The position numbers were made by a program, and so were the translations under genes. From positions 124,001 to 188,000 of the forward strand of contig NZ_QFRI01000003.1 of NCBI RefSeq assembly GCF_003143755.1: a DNA stretch of 64,000 nucleotides, given 5' to 3'. The notes under the pieces are model-generated. The model made no database searches, was not told the origin of the DNA, and saw only the letters and a program-made list of their open reading frames with translations. This DNA is from Algibacter marinivivus. Lineage in GTDB: Bacteria > Bacteroidota > Bacteroidia > Flavobacteriales > Flavobacteriaceae. Shown here piece by piece: positions 25,488-34,169 of this stretch; the first letter of the stretch is position 1; every line of letters starts with the position of its first letter.

Positions 25488-27134
25488 CTACTGAACTTCT
25501 AGATTTGTGAATTGAAATTTAGACCCATCAAAAAGCCCTTTATCACTTAGTTTTAATGAAGGTATTACCAATAACGCCATAAACGATAAGGTCATGTAAG
25601 GTGCGTATAATTTGCTTCCTAATTTTTTTGCCATTTTATCAAGTTCAGCATATTGTTCTCCAATTGTTTCTCCATCTTTATCACTCATAATACCAGCAAC
25701 TGGAAGCGATACTATTTTTTCCTCAGAATTTGAAACAGCACAAATACCGCCTTTATTTTCTATTATTAAATTCACTGCATTACAAATAGCTTCATCAGAT
25801 ACACCTACAGCAATAATATTATGTGAATCATGACCAACAGAAGAAGCAATAGCGCCTTCCTGCAAACCAAAATTCTTAATAAATGCAATTGCAGGTTTTT
25901 GATTTTGATAACGATTTACTACTGTCATTTTCAGAATATCTTTTTCGGTATTTGAAACTAGATTTCCATTATCGATTAAAGCATCTTCTATTATTTCATT
26001 AGTTACCAACTGCCCTTCTAGAGCTTCAATAACTCGTATTTGATCCCGTCCTGAGCGCAGTCGAAGGGTTGATGAAGATTCAAATTTAAAATCTAAAACG
26101 CTTTTCTTTTTACAATTGAAATTATTTAGGATTTCAAAGGATACGGGCTTGATTAGCGATTGTCCGTTATCAAAAACCAAATCACCATTAATATACGTTT
26201 GAAGTGTTTTAAAACTCTTCAAATCTTCAATAACAATACAATCAGCAGCATCTCCAACCTTCAATAATCCAACATCTAAACTATAATGATTGACTGGATT
26301 AATACAAGCTGCCTGTAATACTTTAAAAACATCTATATCTTTTGCTACAGCTCTTGCACATAATTGATTGATATGACCAATTATTAAATCGTCAGGATGC
26401 TTATCATCACTACAGAACATCATGTTTTCGAAATGCTCTGGAAGCAAATCAATTAAAGCTTCAAAATTCTTAGCAGCACTACCCTCTCGAATTAAGATTT
26501 TCATACCCTTTTGAAGTTTCTCTAAAGCTTCTTCATAAGTAAAACATTCATGGTCAGTTGTAATTCCAGCCTTTATGTACTTTGTTATATCCGCACCTCT
26601 AACTCCAGGTGCATGTCCGTCGACAGGTTTGTTATAATGTTTTGCCCAAGCTATTTTTTTTAAGACGTCTTCGTCATCAAAAAGCACTCCTGGATAATTC
26701 ATCATTTCCGCTAGATATTTGATATCTGGGTTTTCAAGAAGTGATTTTATGCCTTCAGAATCTATAACAGCACCTGCGGATTCAAAATGGGTAGCAGGCA
26801 CACATGATGGTGCTCCAAAATTGAATTTAAATGGTACTTTTTTTCCGTTATCTATCATGAACTCTACACCAGAAACACCTAATACATTTGCAATTTCATG
26901 TGGATCAGAAACGGTTGCTATGGTACCATGTTTTACGGCTATTCTTGCAAATTCTGATGGTACTAACATTGAGCTCTCAATATGAATATGCGCATCAATA
27001 AAACCCGGAAGGATATAATTATTTACATTATTGGCTTTCTCTTGAATGGATTTGATTTTACCATTTTCAAAAGTGATTTCGCCTTTGTAAATGCGTTTAT
27101 TTTGTATGTCTACTATGTTTCCTTGGATTGTCAT
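25488..27134 (-). CDS. ade: Adenine deaminase
   Basis: 548 aa, amidohydrolase fold. Metal ligands are in [13 protein letters not shown], the active-site parts are [19 protein letters not shown] and TDHECF, and [12 protein letters not shown] supplies the late Asp. The C-terminal domain has [14 protein letters not shown] and [12 protein letters not shown]. It converts adenine to hypoxanthine. Odd feature: the ten residues [10 protein letters not shown] around residue 356 are encoded by a small interspersed repeat (26048-26069) that also occurs twice between genes nearby. It appears inserted in frame at a loop between the domains, and the reading frame is intact on both sides. Confidence 0.93.
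   Translation of the reverse strand: MTIQGNIVDIQNKRIYKGEITFENGKIKSIQEKANNVNNYILPGFIDAHIHIESSMLVPSEFARIAVKHGTIATVSDPHEIANVLGVSGVEFMIDNGKKVPFKFNFGAPSCVPATHFESAGAVIDSEGIKSLLENPDIKYLAEMMNYPGVLFDDEDVLKKIAWAKHYNKPVDGHAPGVRGADITKYIKAGITTDHECFTYEEALEKLQKGMKILIREGSAAKNFEALIDLLPEHFENMMFCSDDKHPDDLIIGHINQLCARAVAKDIDVFKVLQAACINPVNHYSLDVGLLKVGDAADCIVIEDLKSFKTLQTYINGDLVFDNGQSLIKPVSFEILNNFNCKKKSVLDFKFESSSTLRLRSGRDQIRVIEALEGQLVTNEIIEDALIDNGNLVSNTEKDILKMTVVNRYQNQKPAIAFIKNFGLQEGAIASSVGHDSHNIIAVGVSDEAICNAVNLIIENKGGICAVSNSEEKIVSLPVAGIMSDKDGETIGEQYAELDKMAKKLGSKLYAPYMTLSFMALLVIPSLKLSDKGLFDGSKFQFTNLEVQ
26048..26069 (-). repeat. Mini-repeat E1, inside the adenine deaminase gene
   Basis: Core TCGACTGCGCTC (26064 to 26053 on the minus strand) with short flanking arms CCT/AGG, extendable by two wobble pairs. 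It is one of three copies with the same 12-base core (see 27157 and 28570). Here it is read in frame as protein. Confidence 0.75.
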
Positions 27135-27156
27135 TTATTTATTTTATTCAAAAAAG

Positions 27157-27178
27157 ACACTTCGACTGCGCTCAGTGT
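27157..27178 (+). repeat. Mini-repeat E2
   Basis: ACACT, then the constant core TCGACTGCGCTC (27162-27173), then AGTGT. The five-base arms pair perfectly. It lies between the adenine deaminase start and the tilS stop. Confidence 0.75.
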
Positions 27179-27186
27179 GACAAAAG

Positions 27187-28497
27187 TTACTTCAATTCAA
27201 TTTTTAAAATTTGCTTTGTACTTTCAGTAACTCTAAATCGGTTATCTGCTCTTCTATTAATAACCCAAACAATAGCTTCTCCTGAACATAATAACCATGT
27301 GTTTTCTTTCTCTAAAAGTGATAATTTTTCGTCTTTAAAGTATTTACTTATTTTCTTTTTACCTGTCATTCCTAGAGGGTAAAACACATCACCTTCTGTA
27401 TATTTCCGTATGGTTAATGGGAATTGCAATTGCTCTTTATCTACAAAAATGATGTTGGTGCGTGTACCAAAAATGGCATCAGCTTCATCAAAAAATAACG
27501 TTCCGAATGGTGTGTCTTTTTTGTGGTCTTCCGCAGTTATTATAATGTTTTGGTGCTGTTCTTGGTTTATTTCACTTAGCAATAAATGTTCACGGTTTTT
27601 AATTAATCTATGCGTATTTGAAAACACTTGCTTGCCTGTTTCTGTATCCAATAAATCTACAACATCGTTCCATTCAGTAAATCCAAATTCTTTTAACGAC
27701 TCAAACAAATACGCTTTTGGATTGTTTACTTTTTTAAATTCTGAAACTTTAAATGCCACATGGTTTTCGTCCATGGTTTCGATGGCACGTTTTAAAACAG
27801 CATTAACACTTTCATCAACAATATCTGCGGTGTCATTTAAATTTTCAATTGTGGTTTGGAAACTTTGTAATAAACTTGGATTAATTTCTTTTAGAATCGG
27901 AATCACTTCATGACGCAGTTTATTTCGTAAATATTTAACTGATTTGTTACTGCTATCATCTCGCCATTTAATAGTGTTCGCTTTAGCATAAGCTTCAATA
28001 TCCTCACTCGAAAAAGGTAATAATGGACGAATATATTTTTCGTTTATTTCTGGAATTCCGGTTAAACCCTCTAGCCCTGTGCCTCTGGTAAAATTGATAA
28101 GAAATGTTTCTAAATTATCATCCGCATGATGCGCAGTTAGTATGTAATCGAAATCTAATTGTTCTGATAGTTCATCAAACCAAGCATAACGGAGTTCGCG
28201 CGCTGCCATTTGGATGGAACGTTTGTTATTTTTTGCGTAAGCCTCGGTATCAAATCTTTGTGCGAACACTTCTAGATTTAAATCTTCGGCGAGTGCTACA
28301 ACAAAATCTTCATCGGCATCGCTTTCTTTTCCTCGCAGATTGAAATTGCAATGTGCTAGTGAGATATTTAAACCTAATTGATGACATAAATGGGTTAACA
28401 CCACACTGTCTATACCTCCTGAAATGGCGATTAACACCTTACTCTCGGTTAAGAAAGACAGGTTGTTATTTATATGATTTTGGAAATTTTCTAACAC
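27187..28497 (-). CDS. tilS: tRNA(Ile)-lysidine synthetase
   Basis: 436 aa, the usual length. The PP-loop ATP-binding motif SGGIDS is near residue 28, followed by AHCNFNLRGKESD, and HHADDNLETFLINFTRGTG is the second diagnostic segment. The C-terminal TilS domain has IRKYTEGDVFYPLGMTGKKKISKYFKD. It modifies the wobble C of the AUA-reading tRNA to lysidine and is essential. The start is GTG at 28497 (LENFQNHINNNLSFL follows); no ATG is available nearby. A perfect -7 box ends only 4 bases before the GTG, so the mRNA is probably leaderless. Confidence 0.95.
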   Translation of the reverse strand: MLENFQNHINNNLSFLTESKVLIAISGGIDSVVLTHLCHQLGLNISLAHCNFNLRGKESDADEDFVVALAEDLNLEVFAQRFDTEAYAKNNKRSIQMAARELRYAWFDELSEQLDFDYILTAHHADDNLETFLINFTRGTGLEGLTGIPEINEKYIRPLLPFSSEDIEAYAKANTIKWRDDSSNKSVKYLRNKLRHEVIPILKEINPSLLQSFQTTIENLNDTADIVDESVNAVLKRAIETMDENHVAFKVSEFKKVNNPKAYLFESLKEFGFTEWNDVVDLLDTETGKQVFSNTHRLIKNREHLLLSEINQEQHQNIIITAEDHKKDTPFGTLFFDEADAIFGTRTNIIFVDKEQLQFPLTIRKYTEGDVFYPLGMTGKKKISKYFKDEKLSLLEKENTWLLCSGEAIVWVINRRADNRFRVTESTKQILKIELK

Positions 28498-28501
28498 TTT
28501 T

Positions 28502-28509
28502 CAAAGTTA
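28502..28509 (-). promoter_or_regulatory. tilS -7 box
   Basis: TAACTTTG on the minus strand fits TAnnTTTG exactly. Only four bases separate it from the GTG start at 28497, so transcription should begin at or next to the start codon. No convincing -33 element is seen. Confidence 0.6.
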
Positions 28510-28569
28510 AGTTTTATTTTATTCTCGCAAAGACGCAAAGGTGCAAAGTTTTAAGCTTGTTACTTATTG

Positions 28570-28591
28570 AGGTTTCGACTGCGCTCAACCT
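28570..28591 (+). repeat. Mini-repeat E3
   Basis: AGGTT, the constant core TCGACTGCGCTC (28575-28586), then AACCT. The arms differ from copy E2 but again pair perfectly over five bases. Just before it, CTCGCAAAGACGCAAAGG (about 28525-28542) is another repeat-like stretch. Confidence 0.75.
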
Positions 28592-28648
28592 GACTCATTA
28601 GCAAGCTTGCATAATTTTAGTGTTTGAAAAACTATGTTGGCGGATAGG

Positions 28649-28731
28649 TGCGCAAGGGATTGAACGGCATGTTTGAAATCCCCGACGCAGGAGGGATTGA
28701 GTAGTGAAAGCCCGACCCTTTTGGGTTGCGC
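28649..28731 (-). repeat. Palindromic-ended intergenic element, copy R2
   Basis: Minus strand: begins GCGCAACCC and ends CCCTTGCGC. Between them are GGGTCGGGCTTT, CAATCCCTCCTGCGTCGG and AAACATGCCGTTCAATCCCT, almost identical to copy R3 at 32497. The tips differ from R1/R3/R4 (GCGTTA/TAACGC) but are still self-complementary. The element ends 10 bp from the pabB stop. Confidence 0.75.
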
Positions 28732-28741
28732 TATAATAACA

Positions 28742-30034
28742 CTAATTCTCTAGCACTTCTCGCATAGCCTTTGCCTTTACCAAACACTCTTCATACTCTT
28801 TTAACGGATTACTTTTTGCTGTAATAGCGCCACCAACAGAATACGATACATATTGTTTACTTTCATTATAAAGAATACTCCTAATCACCACATTAAAATC
28901 AAAATCTTCATCAGGTGAAAAATAACCAATAGCTCCAGAATACACACCTCGTTTGGTTTTTTCTAAATCTTCAATAATTTTCATTGCTGAGATTTTAGGA
29001 GCTCCCGTCATGCTTCCCATTGGGAATGTACTTTTAATAATATCAACAGGATGTGTTTCTGCATCTACTTTTGAAGTGACTGTAGATATCATTTGATGCA
29101 CTTGATCAAACGTATAGATTTTACATAATTCCTCAACCTTAACACTACCTTTTAATGCGGTTTTTGATAGGTCGTTACGAACTAAATCAACAATCATAAT
29201 GTTTTCACTACGCTCTTTTTCGTCATTTAATAAATCCTTTTTTAAGGTGTCATCCTCTTCTTTATTTTCCGAACGTTTAGCTGTACCTTTTATGGGTTGA
29301 GAGATAATAGCATCATTTTGCTTTTTAATATAGCGCTCTGGTGATGCACTTAACACATACTTATCTTGTAACTTAACATAAGATGCAAAAGGCGGATTAG
29401 ATATGGCATTCAGCTTTTTATAAGTCTCCAAAGGATTTATACAGGTGTTTTCAGCAAAAAACTCTTGACAAAAATTAGCTTCATAAATATCACCACGATG
29501 TATATGAGCAAGCATGGTATTTACTTTCTCAAAATATTCATCTTTATGAATTTGAAGTTTAATTTTAATCTCGCTGCACAAATGATTCTCGTCCTCCTGT
29601 GTTGTATTTTTAATGTCATTTAAATCATCCTCCAGCTCATCATCAACAGCATTTAGATATTGAATTTCAATTTGATTTCCTTTAATTAAAAATAACCTTT
29701 TAGGCTGAAAAAAATATAAATCAGGAAAACCTAGCGCGTCATGATTTTCAGATTTTAAATCTTCAATATCATTTTTTAAATCGTAAGTTAAATAGCCAAA
29801 AATCCAATCTTTAGTCGTGGTAAAATATTCTTTAAGTTTATCGAAACCATTATAATAATCCGTTTGAATCCCTGTAAAGGCATCAACCGCTAAAACAGCG
29901 TCATAACTAGAATACTTCTGATAGTAGTTATTGGAATCTAACCAAACCACATCATCAAATTGCTGCGACCAAATCAGTAACTGATTCTTGAAATTTTCGA
30001 TATCCTCGAAAGTATGAATGTGCTTTGTCCTCAA
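28742..30034 (-). CDS. pabB: Anthranilate synthase component I family, probably aminodeoxychorismate synthase PabB
   Basis: 430 aa, chorismate-binding enzyme. Signatures: EANFCQEFFAE, SASPERYIKKQND, QPIKGTAKRSENKEED, DLVRNDLSKTALKGSV, FPMGSMTGAPKISAMKIIEDLE and GAIGYFSPDEDFDFNVVIRSI. The short N-terminal domain and overall length favour PabB (folate) over TrpE. It would make 4-amino-4-deoxychorismate. The start is TTG at 30034; the codon before it is an in-frame TAA and no Met occurs in the next 30 codons, so TTG is nearly forced. A -7 box TAACTTTG lies at 30059-30052. Confidence 0.85.
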   Translation of the reverse strand: MRTKHIHTFEDIENFKNQLLIWSQQFDDVVWLDSNNYYQKYSSYDAVLAVDAFTGIQTDYYNGFDKLKEYFTTTKDWIFGYLTYDLKNDIEDLKSENHDALGFPDLYFFQPKRLFLIKGNQIEIQYLNAVDDELEDDLNDIKNTTQEDENHLCSEIKIKLQIHKDEYFEKVNTMLAHIHRGDIYEANFCQEFFAENTCINPLETYKKLNAISNPPFASYVKLQDKYVLSASPERYIKKQNDAIISQPIKGTAKRSENKEEDDTLKKDLLNDEKERSENIMIVDLVRNDLSKTALKGSVKVEELCKIYTFDQVHQMISTVTSKVDAETHPVDIIKSTFPMGSMTGAPKISAMKIIEDLEKTKRGVYSGAIGYFSPDEDFDFNVVIRSILYNESKQYVSYSVGGAITAKSNPLKEYEECLVKAKAMREVLEN

Positions 30035-30051
30035 TTAAAAATATTATAAAG

Positions 30052-30059
30052 CAAAGTTA
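30052..30059 (-). promoter_or_regulatory. pabB -7 box
   Basis: TAACTTTG on the minus strand, exact match to TAnnTTTG, 17 bases before the TTG start. Confidence 0.5.
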
Positions 30060-30115
30060 CTTAGAATCCTTAAAAGTTTAAGATTTTTGTACATTAGTTT
30101 AAACTATATATTTCC

Positions 30116-31006
30116 ATGCACACATTACAAAACGATAAACTTAAAATAGCAGTTAAAAAAACGGGAGCAGAACTCTGCAAAATAACATCTGCTAAAAACA
30201 ATACAGAATTTATGTGGCATGCAGACCCAGATGTTTGGGGAAGCTTTGCACCTAATCTATTCCCTATTATTGGCGCTTTAAAAGATGATGCTTATACTTT
30301 TGAAGGCAAAACATACACCCTTCCAAAACATGGGTTTGTTAGACATAACGAAGCCATAACCTTGCATCAGCAAACCGAAAACAGCTTAATATTTAAACTA
30401 ACTTCAAACTCAGAATCACTAAAAAACTATCCTTTTGAGTTTGAATTCCTCATTACATACACCCTAACAAGCAACACCATAGAAGTTAAACATACCGTCA
30501 TAAACACAGATTCTAAAACCATGTATTTCTCGGTTGGCGGTCACCCAGCTTTTAAATGCCCCGTTTTTGAAAATGAAAACTATGAAGACTATATTTTAGA
30601 ATTTCAAACTGAAGAAAATTCTAAAAGACATTTAATAAACATGGAAAACGGACTCATTTCATCAGAAACAGAAACCGTTTTTAATAATTCTAATAAAATT
30701 CAATTAACTCACAATTTATTTAATAGAGACGCCCTCGTTTTTAAAGATTTAAAATCTAGAAAAGTAACATTAAAAAGCAACAAAAACGGAGACATTCTTT
30801 CCGTTAGCTACCCCGGTTTTCCATATCTAGGTATTTGGGCAAAACCCAATGGAGATTATGTGTGTATAGAGCCTTGGTTAGGAGTTGCAGACAGCGAAAC
30901 TACCAACCAAAACTTCAAAGAAAAAGAAGGGATCTTAAATTTAGCACCCAACAAAACCTTTCAAGCCAGTTATATTATTGAAATACATAACAGCCATTTA
31001 GTCTAA
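30116..31006 (+). CDS. Aldose 1-epimerase family protein
   Basis: 296 aa. Galactose-mutarotase-like beta sandwich: PNLFPIIGALKDDAYTFEGK, LPKHGFVRHNEA (the HGF/R motif), VGGHPAFKCP with a conserved His, and YLGIWAKPNGDYVCIEPW near the end. It probably interconverts sugar anomers or acts on a sugar phosphate; specificity is unknown. No signal peptide. Divergent from pabB with an 81-bp gap. Confidence 0.88.
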   Translation: MHTLQNDKLKIAVKKTGAELCKITSAKNNTEFMWHADPDVWGSFAPNLFPIIGALKDDAYTFEGKTYTLPKHGFVRHNEAITLHQQTENSLIFKLTSNSESLKNYPFEFEFLITYTLTSNTIEVKHTVINTDSKTMYFSVGGHPAFKCPVFENENYEDYILEFQTEENSKRHLINMENGLISSETETVFNNSNKIQLTHNLFNRDALVFKDLKSRKVTLKSNKNGDILSVSYPGFPYLGIWAKPNGDYVCIEPWLGVADSETTNQNFKEKEGILNLAPNKTFQASYIIEIHNSHLV

Positions 31007-31021
31007 AGTCAAGAATAAACG

Positions 31022-31029
31022 TAACTTTG
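31022..31029 (+). promoter_or_regulatory. Candidate -7 box for the DEAD-box gene
   Basis: TAACTTTG matches TAnnTTTG and would give a leader of about 100 nt before the ATG at 31135, as is common for RNA helicase genes. No -33 element is clear. Confidence 0.4.
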
Positions 31030-31134
31030 CCCTCAAAATAGCACATCGTGACATTTAATCTGGCAATAGATATTTTAAAAATAAGTACAGATTGAATTCA
31101 CCATTAAAAATTTTAGAAAATATCATAATATAGT

Positions 31135-32490
31135 ATGGCTCATTTCAAGGACCTAAACCTAAACACACCACTTTTTAACGCCTTAGACGATTTAGGCTTT
31201 ACAACACCTACGCCTATTCAAGAGCAAGCCTTTAATGTGGTAGCCTCAGGAAAAGATGTGGTTGGTATTGCACAAACAGGTACCGGAAAAACCTTTGCCT
31301 ATATGCTGCCTATTTTAAAAAACTTGAAATATTCAGAGCAAGACAACCCACGTGTTTTGGTTTTAGTACCAACCCGAGAATTGGTTGTGCAAGTGGTTGA
31401 CGAAATTGAAAAACTATCCAAATACATAAATAATCGTGTTTTAGGAGTTTATGGCGGCACCAATATTAACACCCAAAAACAAGCCATTGCACAAGGCATA
31501 GATATCTTGGTAGCCACACCAGGGCGTTTGTACGATTTGGCATTAAGTCGTGTTTTACAACTCAAATCCATACAAAAATTAGTGATAGATGAAGTGGATG
31601 TTATGCTCGATTTAGGCTTTAGACATCAGCTCATTAATATCTTTGATATTTTACCGCAACGCAGGCAAAACATCATGTTTTCGGCAACCATGACGCAAGA
31701 TGTAGATGCCTTAATTAACGATTTCTTTAAAAGTCCAGAACGCGTTTCAATAGCCGTTTCTGGTACGCCGTTAGATAACATTTCGCAACACCGTTATAAC
31801 GTTCCTAATTTTTACACCAAAGTAAATTTGTTGGTAGAATTATTACAAAACGAAGAACACTACAACAAAGTTTTAATTTTTGTGGCTTTTAAACGAATGG
31901 CAGACCGTTTGTTCGAAAAACTAGACGAGTATTTTAAAGAAGAACTCTGCGTTATCCACTCCAACAAAACCCAGAATTACAGACTCCGAAGCATCGAGCA
32001 ATTCAGAAACGGCGATAACCGTATTTTAATAGCAACCGATGTTATGGCCCGTGGTTTGGATATCGACAACGTATCGCATGTTATAAATTTCGATACACCA
32101 GATTTTCCAGAAAACTACATGCACCGTATTGGTAGAACAGGGCGTGCAGAACGCCAAGGTCAAGCTTTAGTGTTTTCTACAGAAAAGGAACAAGAGGCTG
32201 TTGCCAATATCGAGGGTTTAATGAAAATGACTATTCCGGTTATAGACCTTCCAGAAACCGTCGAAATTTCTACCGAACTTATCGAAGAAGAGCGCCCGCA
32301 AATAAAAGAGCGCAACAACCCACATAAACGCAGAGACGAAGATGCGCCAGGGCCAGCATTTCATGAGAAATCCGAAAAAAACCAAAAAGAAAATTTAGGC
32401 GGAAGTTATAAATTCAAAATAGCTGCCAAGTATAAAAAGCCTAAAACGCGAGGCGATAAAAATTATAACAGACGGAATAAAAAGAAATAG
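31135..32490 (+). CDS. DEAD-box RNA helicase
   Basis: 451 aa. Q motif TPTPIQEQAF, Walker A AQTGTGKT, Ia VPTRELVVQV, TPGRLYD, motif II DEVD in place of DEAD, SAT in FSATMTQD, then FVAFKRMAD, ATDVMARGLDID and HRIGRTGRAER. The C-terminal ~80 residues are basic and low-complexity (KKPKTRGDKNYNRRNKKK), typical of RhlE-like helicases in ribosome assembly or cold-shock RNA remodelling. The element R3 begins 6 bp after the stop codon. Confidence 0.93.
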   Translation: MAHFKDLNLNTPLFNALDDLGFTTPTPIQEQAFNVVASGKDVVGIAQTGTGKTFAYMLPILKNLKYSEQDNPRVLVLVPTRELVVQVVDEIEKLSKYINNRVLGVYGGTNINTQKQAIAQGIDILVATPGRLYDLALSRVLQLKSIQKLVIDEVDVMLDLGFRHQLINIFDILPQRRQNIMFSATMTQDVDALINDFFKSPERVSIAVSGTPLDNISQHRYNVPNFYTKVNLLVELLQNEEHYNKVLIFVAFKRMADRLFEKLDEYFKEELCVIHSNKTQNYRLRSIEQFRNGDNRILIATDVMARGLDIDNVSHVINFDTPDFPENYMHRIGRTGRAERQGQALVFSTEKEQEAVANIEGLMKMTIPVIDLPETVEISTELIEEERPQIKERNNPHKRRDEDAPGPAFHEKSEKNQKENLGGSYKFKIAAKYKKPKTRGDKNYNRRNKKK

Positions 32491-32496
32491 GTTTGG

Positions 32497-32626
32497 GCGT
32501 TACCCAAGGGTCGGGCTTTACTCATTGGTTTTTATTTCATATTAATGAATTCGTGAATATAAATATTTCACTACTCAATCCCTCCTGCGTCGGGTATTTC
32601 AAACATGCCGTTCAATCCCTAACGCG
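32497..32626 (+). repeat. Palindromic-ended intergenic element, copy R3
   Basis: GCGTTACCC at the left tip and CCCTAACGCG at the right tip, with GGGTCGGGCTTTACTCA, GAATTCGTGAATATAAATAT and CAATCCCTCCTGCGTCGG inside. It is the longest of four copies. Its left half matches R1 and its right half matches R2, so R1 and R2 look like deletion forms. It starts 6 bp after the helicase stop. Confidence 0.8.
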
Positions 32627-32737
32627 CTTGTTTGCTAATGTCATTTATACGTTATTTGGGTTTGGGTTGTTTTGCTGCTTACTCAAAACACCACTAGTTA
32701 GAAACTAGCGGTAGCGAGGGTTACGCTTATCGTGTTT

Positions 32738-32859
32738 GTGTATGATTTCGTTGCGTGTTTCAGCAACTAATTTAGCAAATACAAACCGAATAGAAAATCC
32801 GCGAGGATTTTCGTAAGTAGGCGAGTACTAGCAATGAATTATACACGTTGTTAGGCACA
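32738..32859 (-). repeat. Nested-hairpin attC-like repeat D1
   Basis: Outer arms GTGTATGATTTCGTTGC (32738-32754) and GCAATGAATTATACAC (32831-32846) pair imperfectly. Inside is a perfect 8-bp hairpin, GAAAATCC, loop GCGA, GGATTTTC (32793-32812). On the minus strand the repeat begins with TGTGCCTAAC right after the cargo gene stop. GCCTAAC fits the integron inverse core RYYYAAC and is complementary to GTTAGGC at the other end of the cargo (34173-34179). 83% of D1 is easily aligned to D2 at 61006. Confidence 0.7.
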
Positions 32860-32862
32860 GTA

Positions 32863-33438
32863 TTATTTTTCTTTTTTAATCAATTCAATTTCTAATTTGT
32901 CCTGTTTTTCTTCTAATTTTTCAATATCTTTTTTATTATCTTCAACTGCTTCATTTTGATTTTTAACATCAGATTTCAGTTGTTTTATTTCTGTAGAATT
33001 TTCTTTTGTGTCATTCAATAAACCAGAATATGAAAGAGCATAAATCAGACTCGTTATTGCAAGTAGAACTGCAATAGCATAAAAGAAAATATTCTTATCC
33101 AATTTTTCTGAAACCTTACTCTCAAGTTCTTGTCTTAAATTATCATTCGAATCAGTTATTTTTTCACTAACAGATTTTAAATCTTTATTTAAACTATCAT
33201 AACGTGAATTGATGTTGTCAGTTAGTTTAAAGTAAATATTTGTCTCTGATGTTAAATTTTCATTTATCGATTGAGAATTTATATTTGCACTTTGACTTTT
33301 GTTTATTTCAAAATTGGTAGATGTTTCTGATTCAGGAAAGGTTTTTCTTTGGTTTAATTTACCTAAACTTTTCTTTAAATCGTAGTCATCATTTTTTGGA
33401 ATGATTGGATTTCTATTTTTTTTCTTTTTTCTACTCAT
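32863..33438 (-). CDS. Single-span membrane protein with coiled coils, unknown function
   Basis: 191 aa, not recognised. A basic start (MSRKKKKNRN) and a polar, Ser/Asn-rich stretch to ~65 lead to a helical region, then one hydrophobic span at 117-137. The last 50 residues are a charged coiled coil (KDIEKLEEKQDKLEIELIKKE). It is the second gene of a two-gene unit; its ATG is 1 bp from the stop of the gene before it. The unit is bounded by repeat D1 on its 3' side and by the U repeat on its 5' side, which marks it as exchangeable cargo. A membrane-anchored effector or scaffold is possible, but nothing shows a reaction. Confidence 0.75.
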   Translation of the reverse strand: MSRKKKKNRNPIIPKNDDYDLKKSLGKLNQRKTFPESETSTNFEINKSQSANINSQSINENLTSETNIYFKLTDNINSRYDSLNKDLKSVSEKITDSNDNLRQELESKVSEKLDKNIFFYAIAVLLAITSLIYALSYSGLLNDTKENSTEIKQLKSDVKNQNEAVEDNKKDIEKLEEKQDKLEIELIKKEK

Positions 33439-33439
33439 A

Positions 33440-34147
33440 TTAGAAATCCTTTAAATTCTCAACTAACGACTTTTCTACAGCAAGAGATGCAGTTATTACA
33501 TCTTTGACTTTTGAAAAACTATTTAAGTTAGTGTTATCAGTTTTCAATAAATAATTATCTGTATCTACTGCAATACCGATTGAATTTTTTCTTTCAGGAT
33601 ATTTAAAAGTTCTTAAAAGAAATTGGTCATTTTCATCTAAAGGACCAATATGATAAGTTCCGTTTTGATAAACTATTTGTAATCTTAAATCTTTTGTTGG
33701 ATAATCTTGTAAGAAAATTTGATTAGGAAATGATTCTTTGAAATTTTTTAGGATATCAGAAAATTTAGTTGATTTAGTTTTATAAGTACCTTGAATTCTA
33801 CATCCTATTCTTTGAATGTTTAATTCTCCTAATATTTCTTTTATTGCCGAATACAATTTTGAAAAATCATCAACAAATTTTTCAATAGAATCTACTTTAG
33901 TACTAATTATTGATAATCGGTTTATTTCAACTTGGATTAGGTTTCTGATTAGTTCATCTTGATTATTGTCAGCAATCTTTAATGCAGAATCTCCAATACT
34001 CCAATCTGCTGCTTTTATAATGTTCAAAGTATTTACTTTGTCTAAAATCGTACCCTTTAAATCTAAAAATTTTGGTGCAGGTTGAAACCGAATTTCAATA
34101 ATTATTTTTCGATTGGTTATTAATGAATTATCTATGTTGTTTTTCAT
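33440..34147 (-). CDS. Soluble protein of unknown function, cargo gene
   Basis: 235 aa, not securely recognised. There is no signal peptide or membrane span. The start IIIEIRFQPAPKFLDLKGTIL and a later beta-rich segment (RLQIVYQNGTYHIGPLDENDQFLL) recall the sporadically distributed TIGR04255 proteins, but the likeness is weak. Mostly alternating helix and strand, with many Asn, Lys and Ile, as in its partner. First gene of the two-gene unit that starts at TTAGGCACAATATG (34178 back to 34165), about 18 bp before the ATG. Confidence 0.75.
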   Translation of the reverse strand: MKNNIDNSLITNRKIIIEIRFQPAPKFLDLKGTILDKVNTLNIIKAADWSIGDSALKIADNNQDELIRNLIQVEINRLSIISTKVDSIEKFVDDFSKLYSAIKEILGELNIQRIGCRIQGTYKTKSTKFSDILKNFKESFPNQIFLQDYPTKDLRLQIVYQNGTYHIGPLDENDQFLLRTFKYPERKNSIGIAVDTDNYLLKTDNTNLNSFSKVKDVITASLAVEKSLVENLKDF

Positions 34148-34169
34148 TCGTATGATTGTTTTTTCATAT

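Noticed and set aside
30107-30114. TATATTTC as a -7 box for the epimerase gene
   Set aside because: It ends one base before the ATG, so transcription would start inside the gene.
32493-32708. 71-codon ORF after the helicase gene
   Set aside because: It lies in repeat R3 and the sequence after it, with no coding character.
32738-32859. Claim of a true integron
   Set aside because: No integrase or attI is in the window, and the core site at the far end of D1 is not clear; only the attC-like logic is reported.
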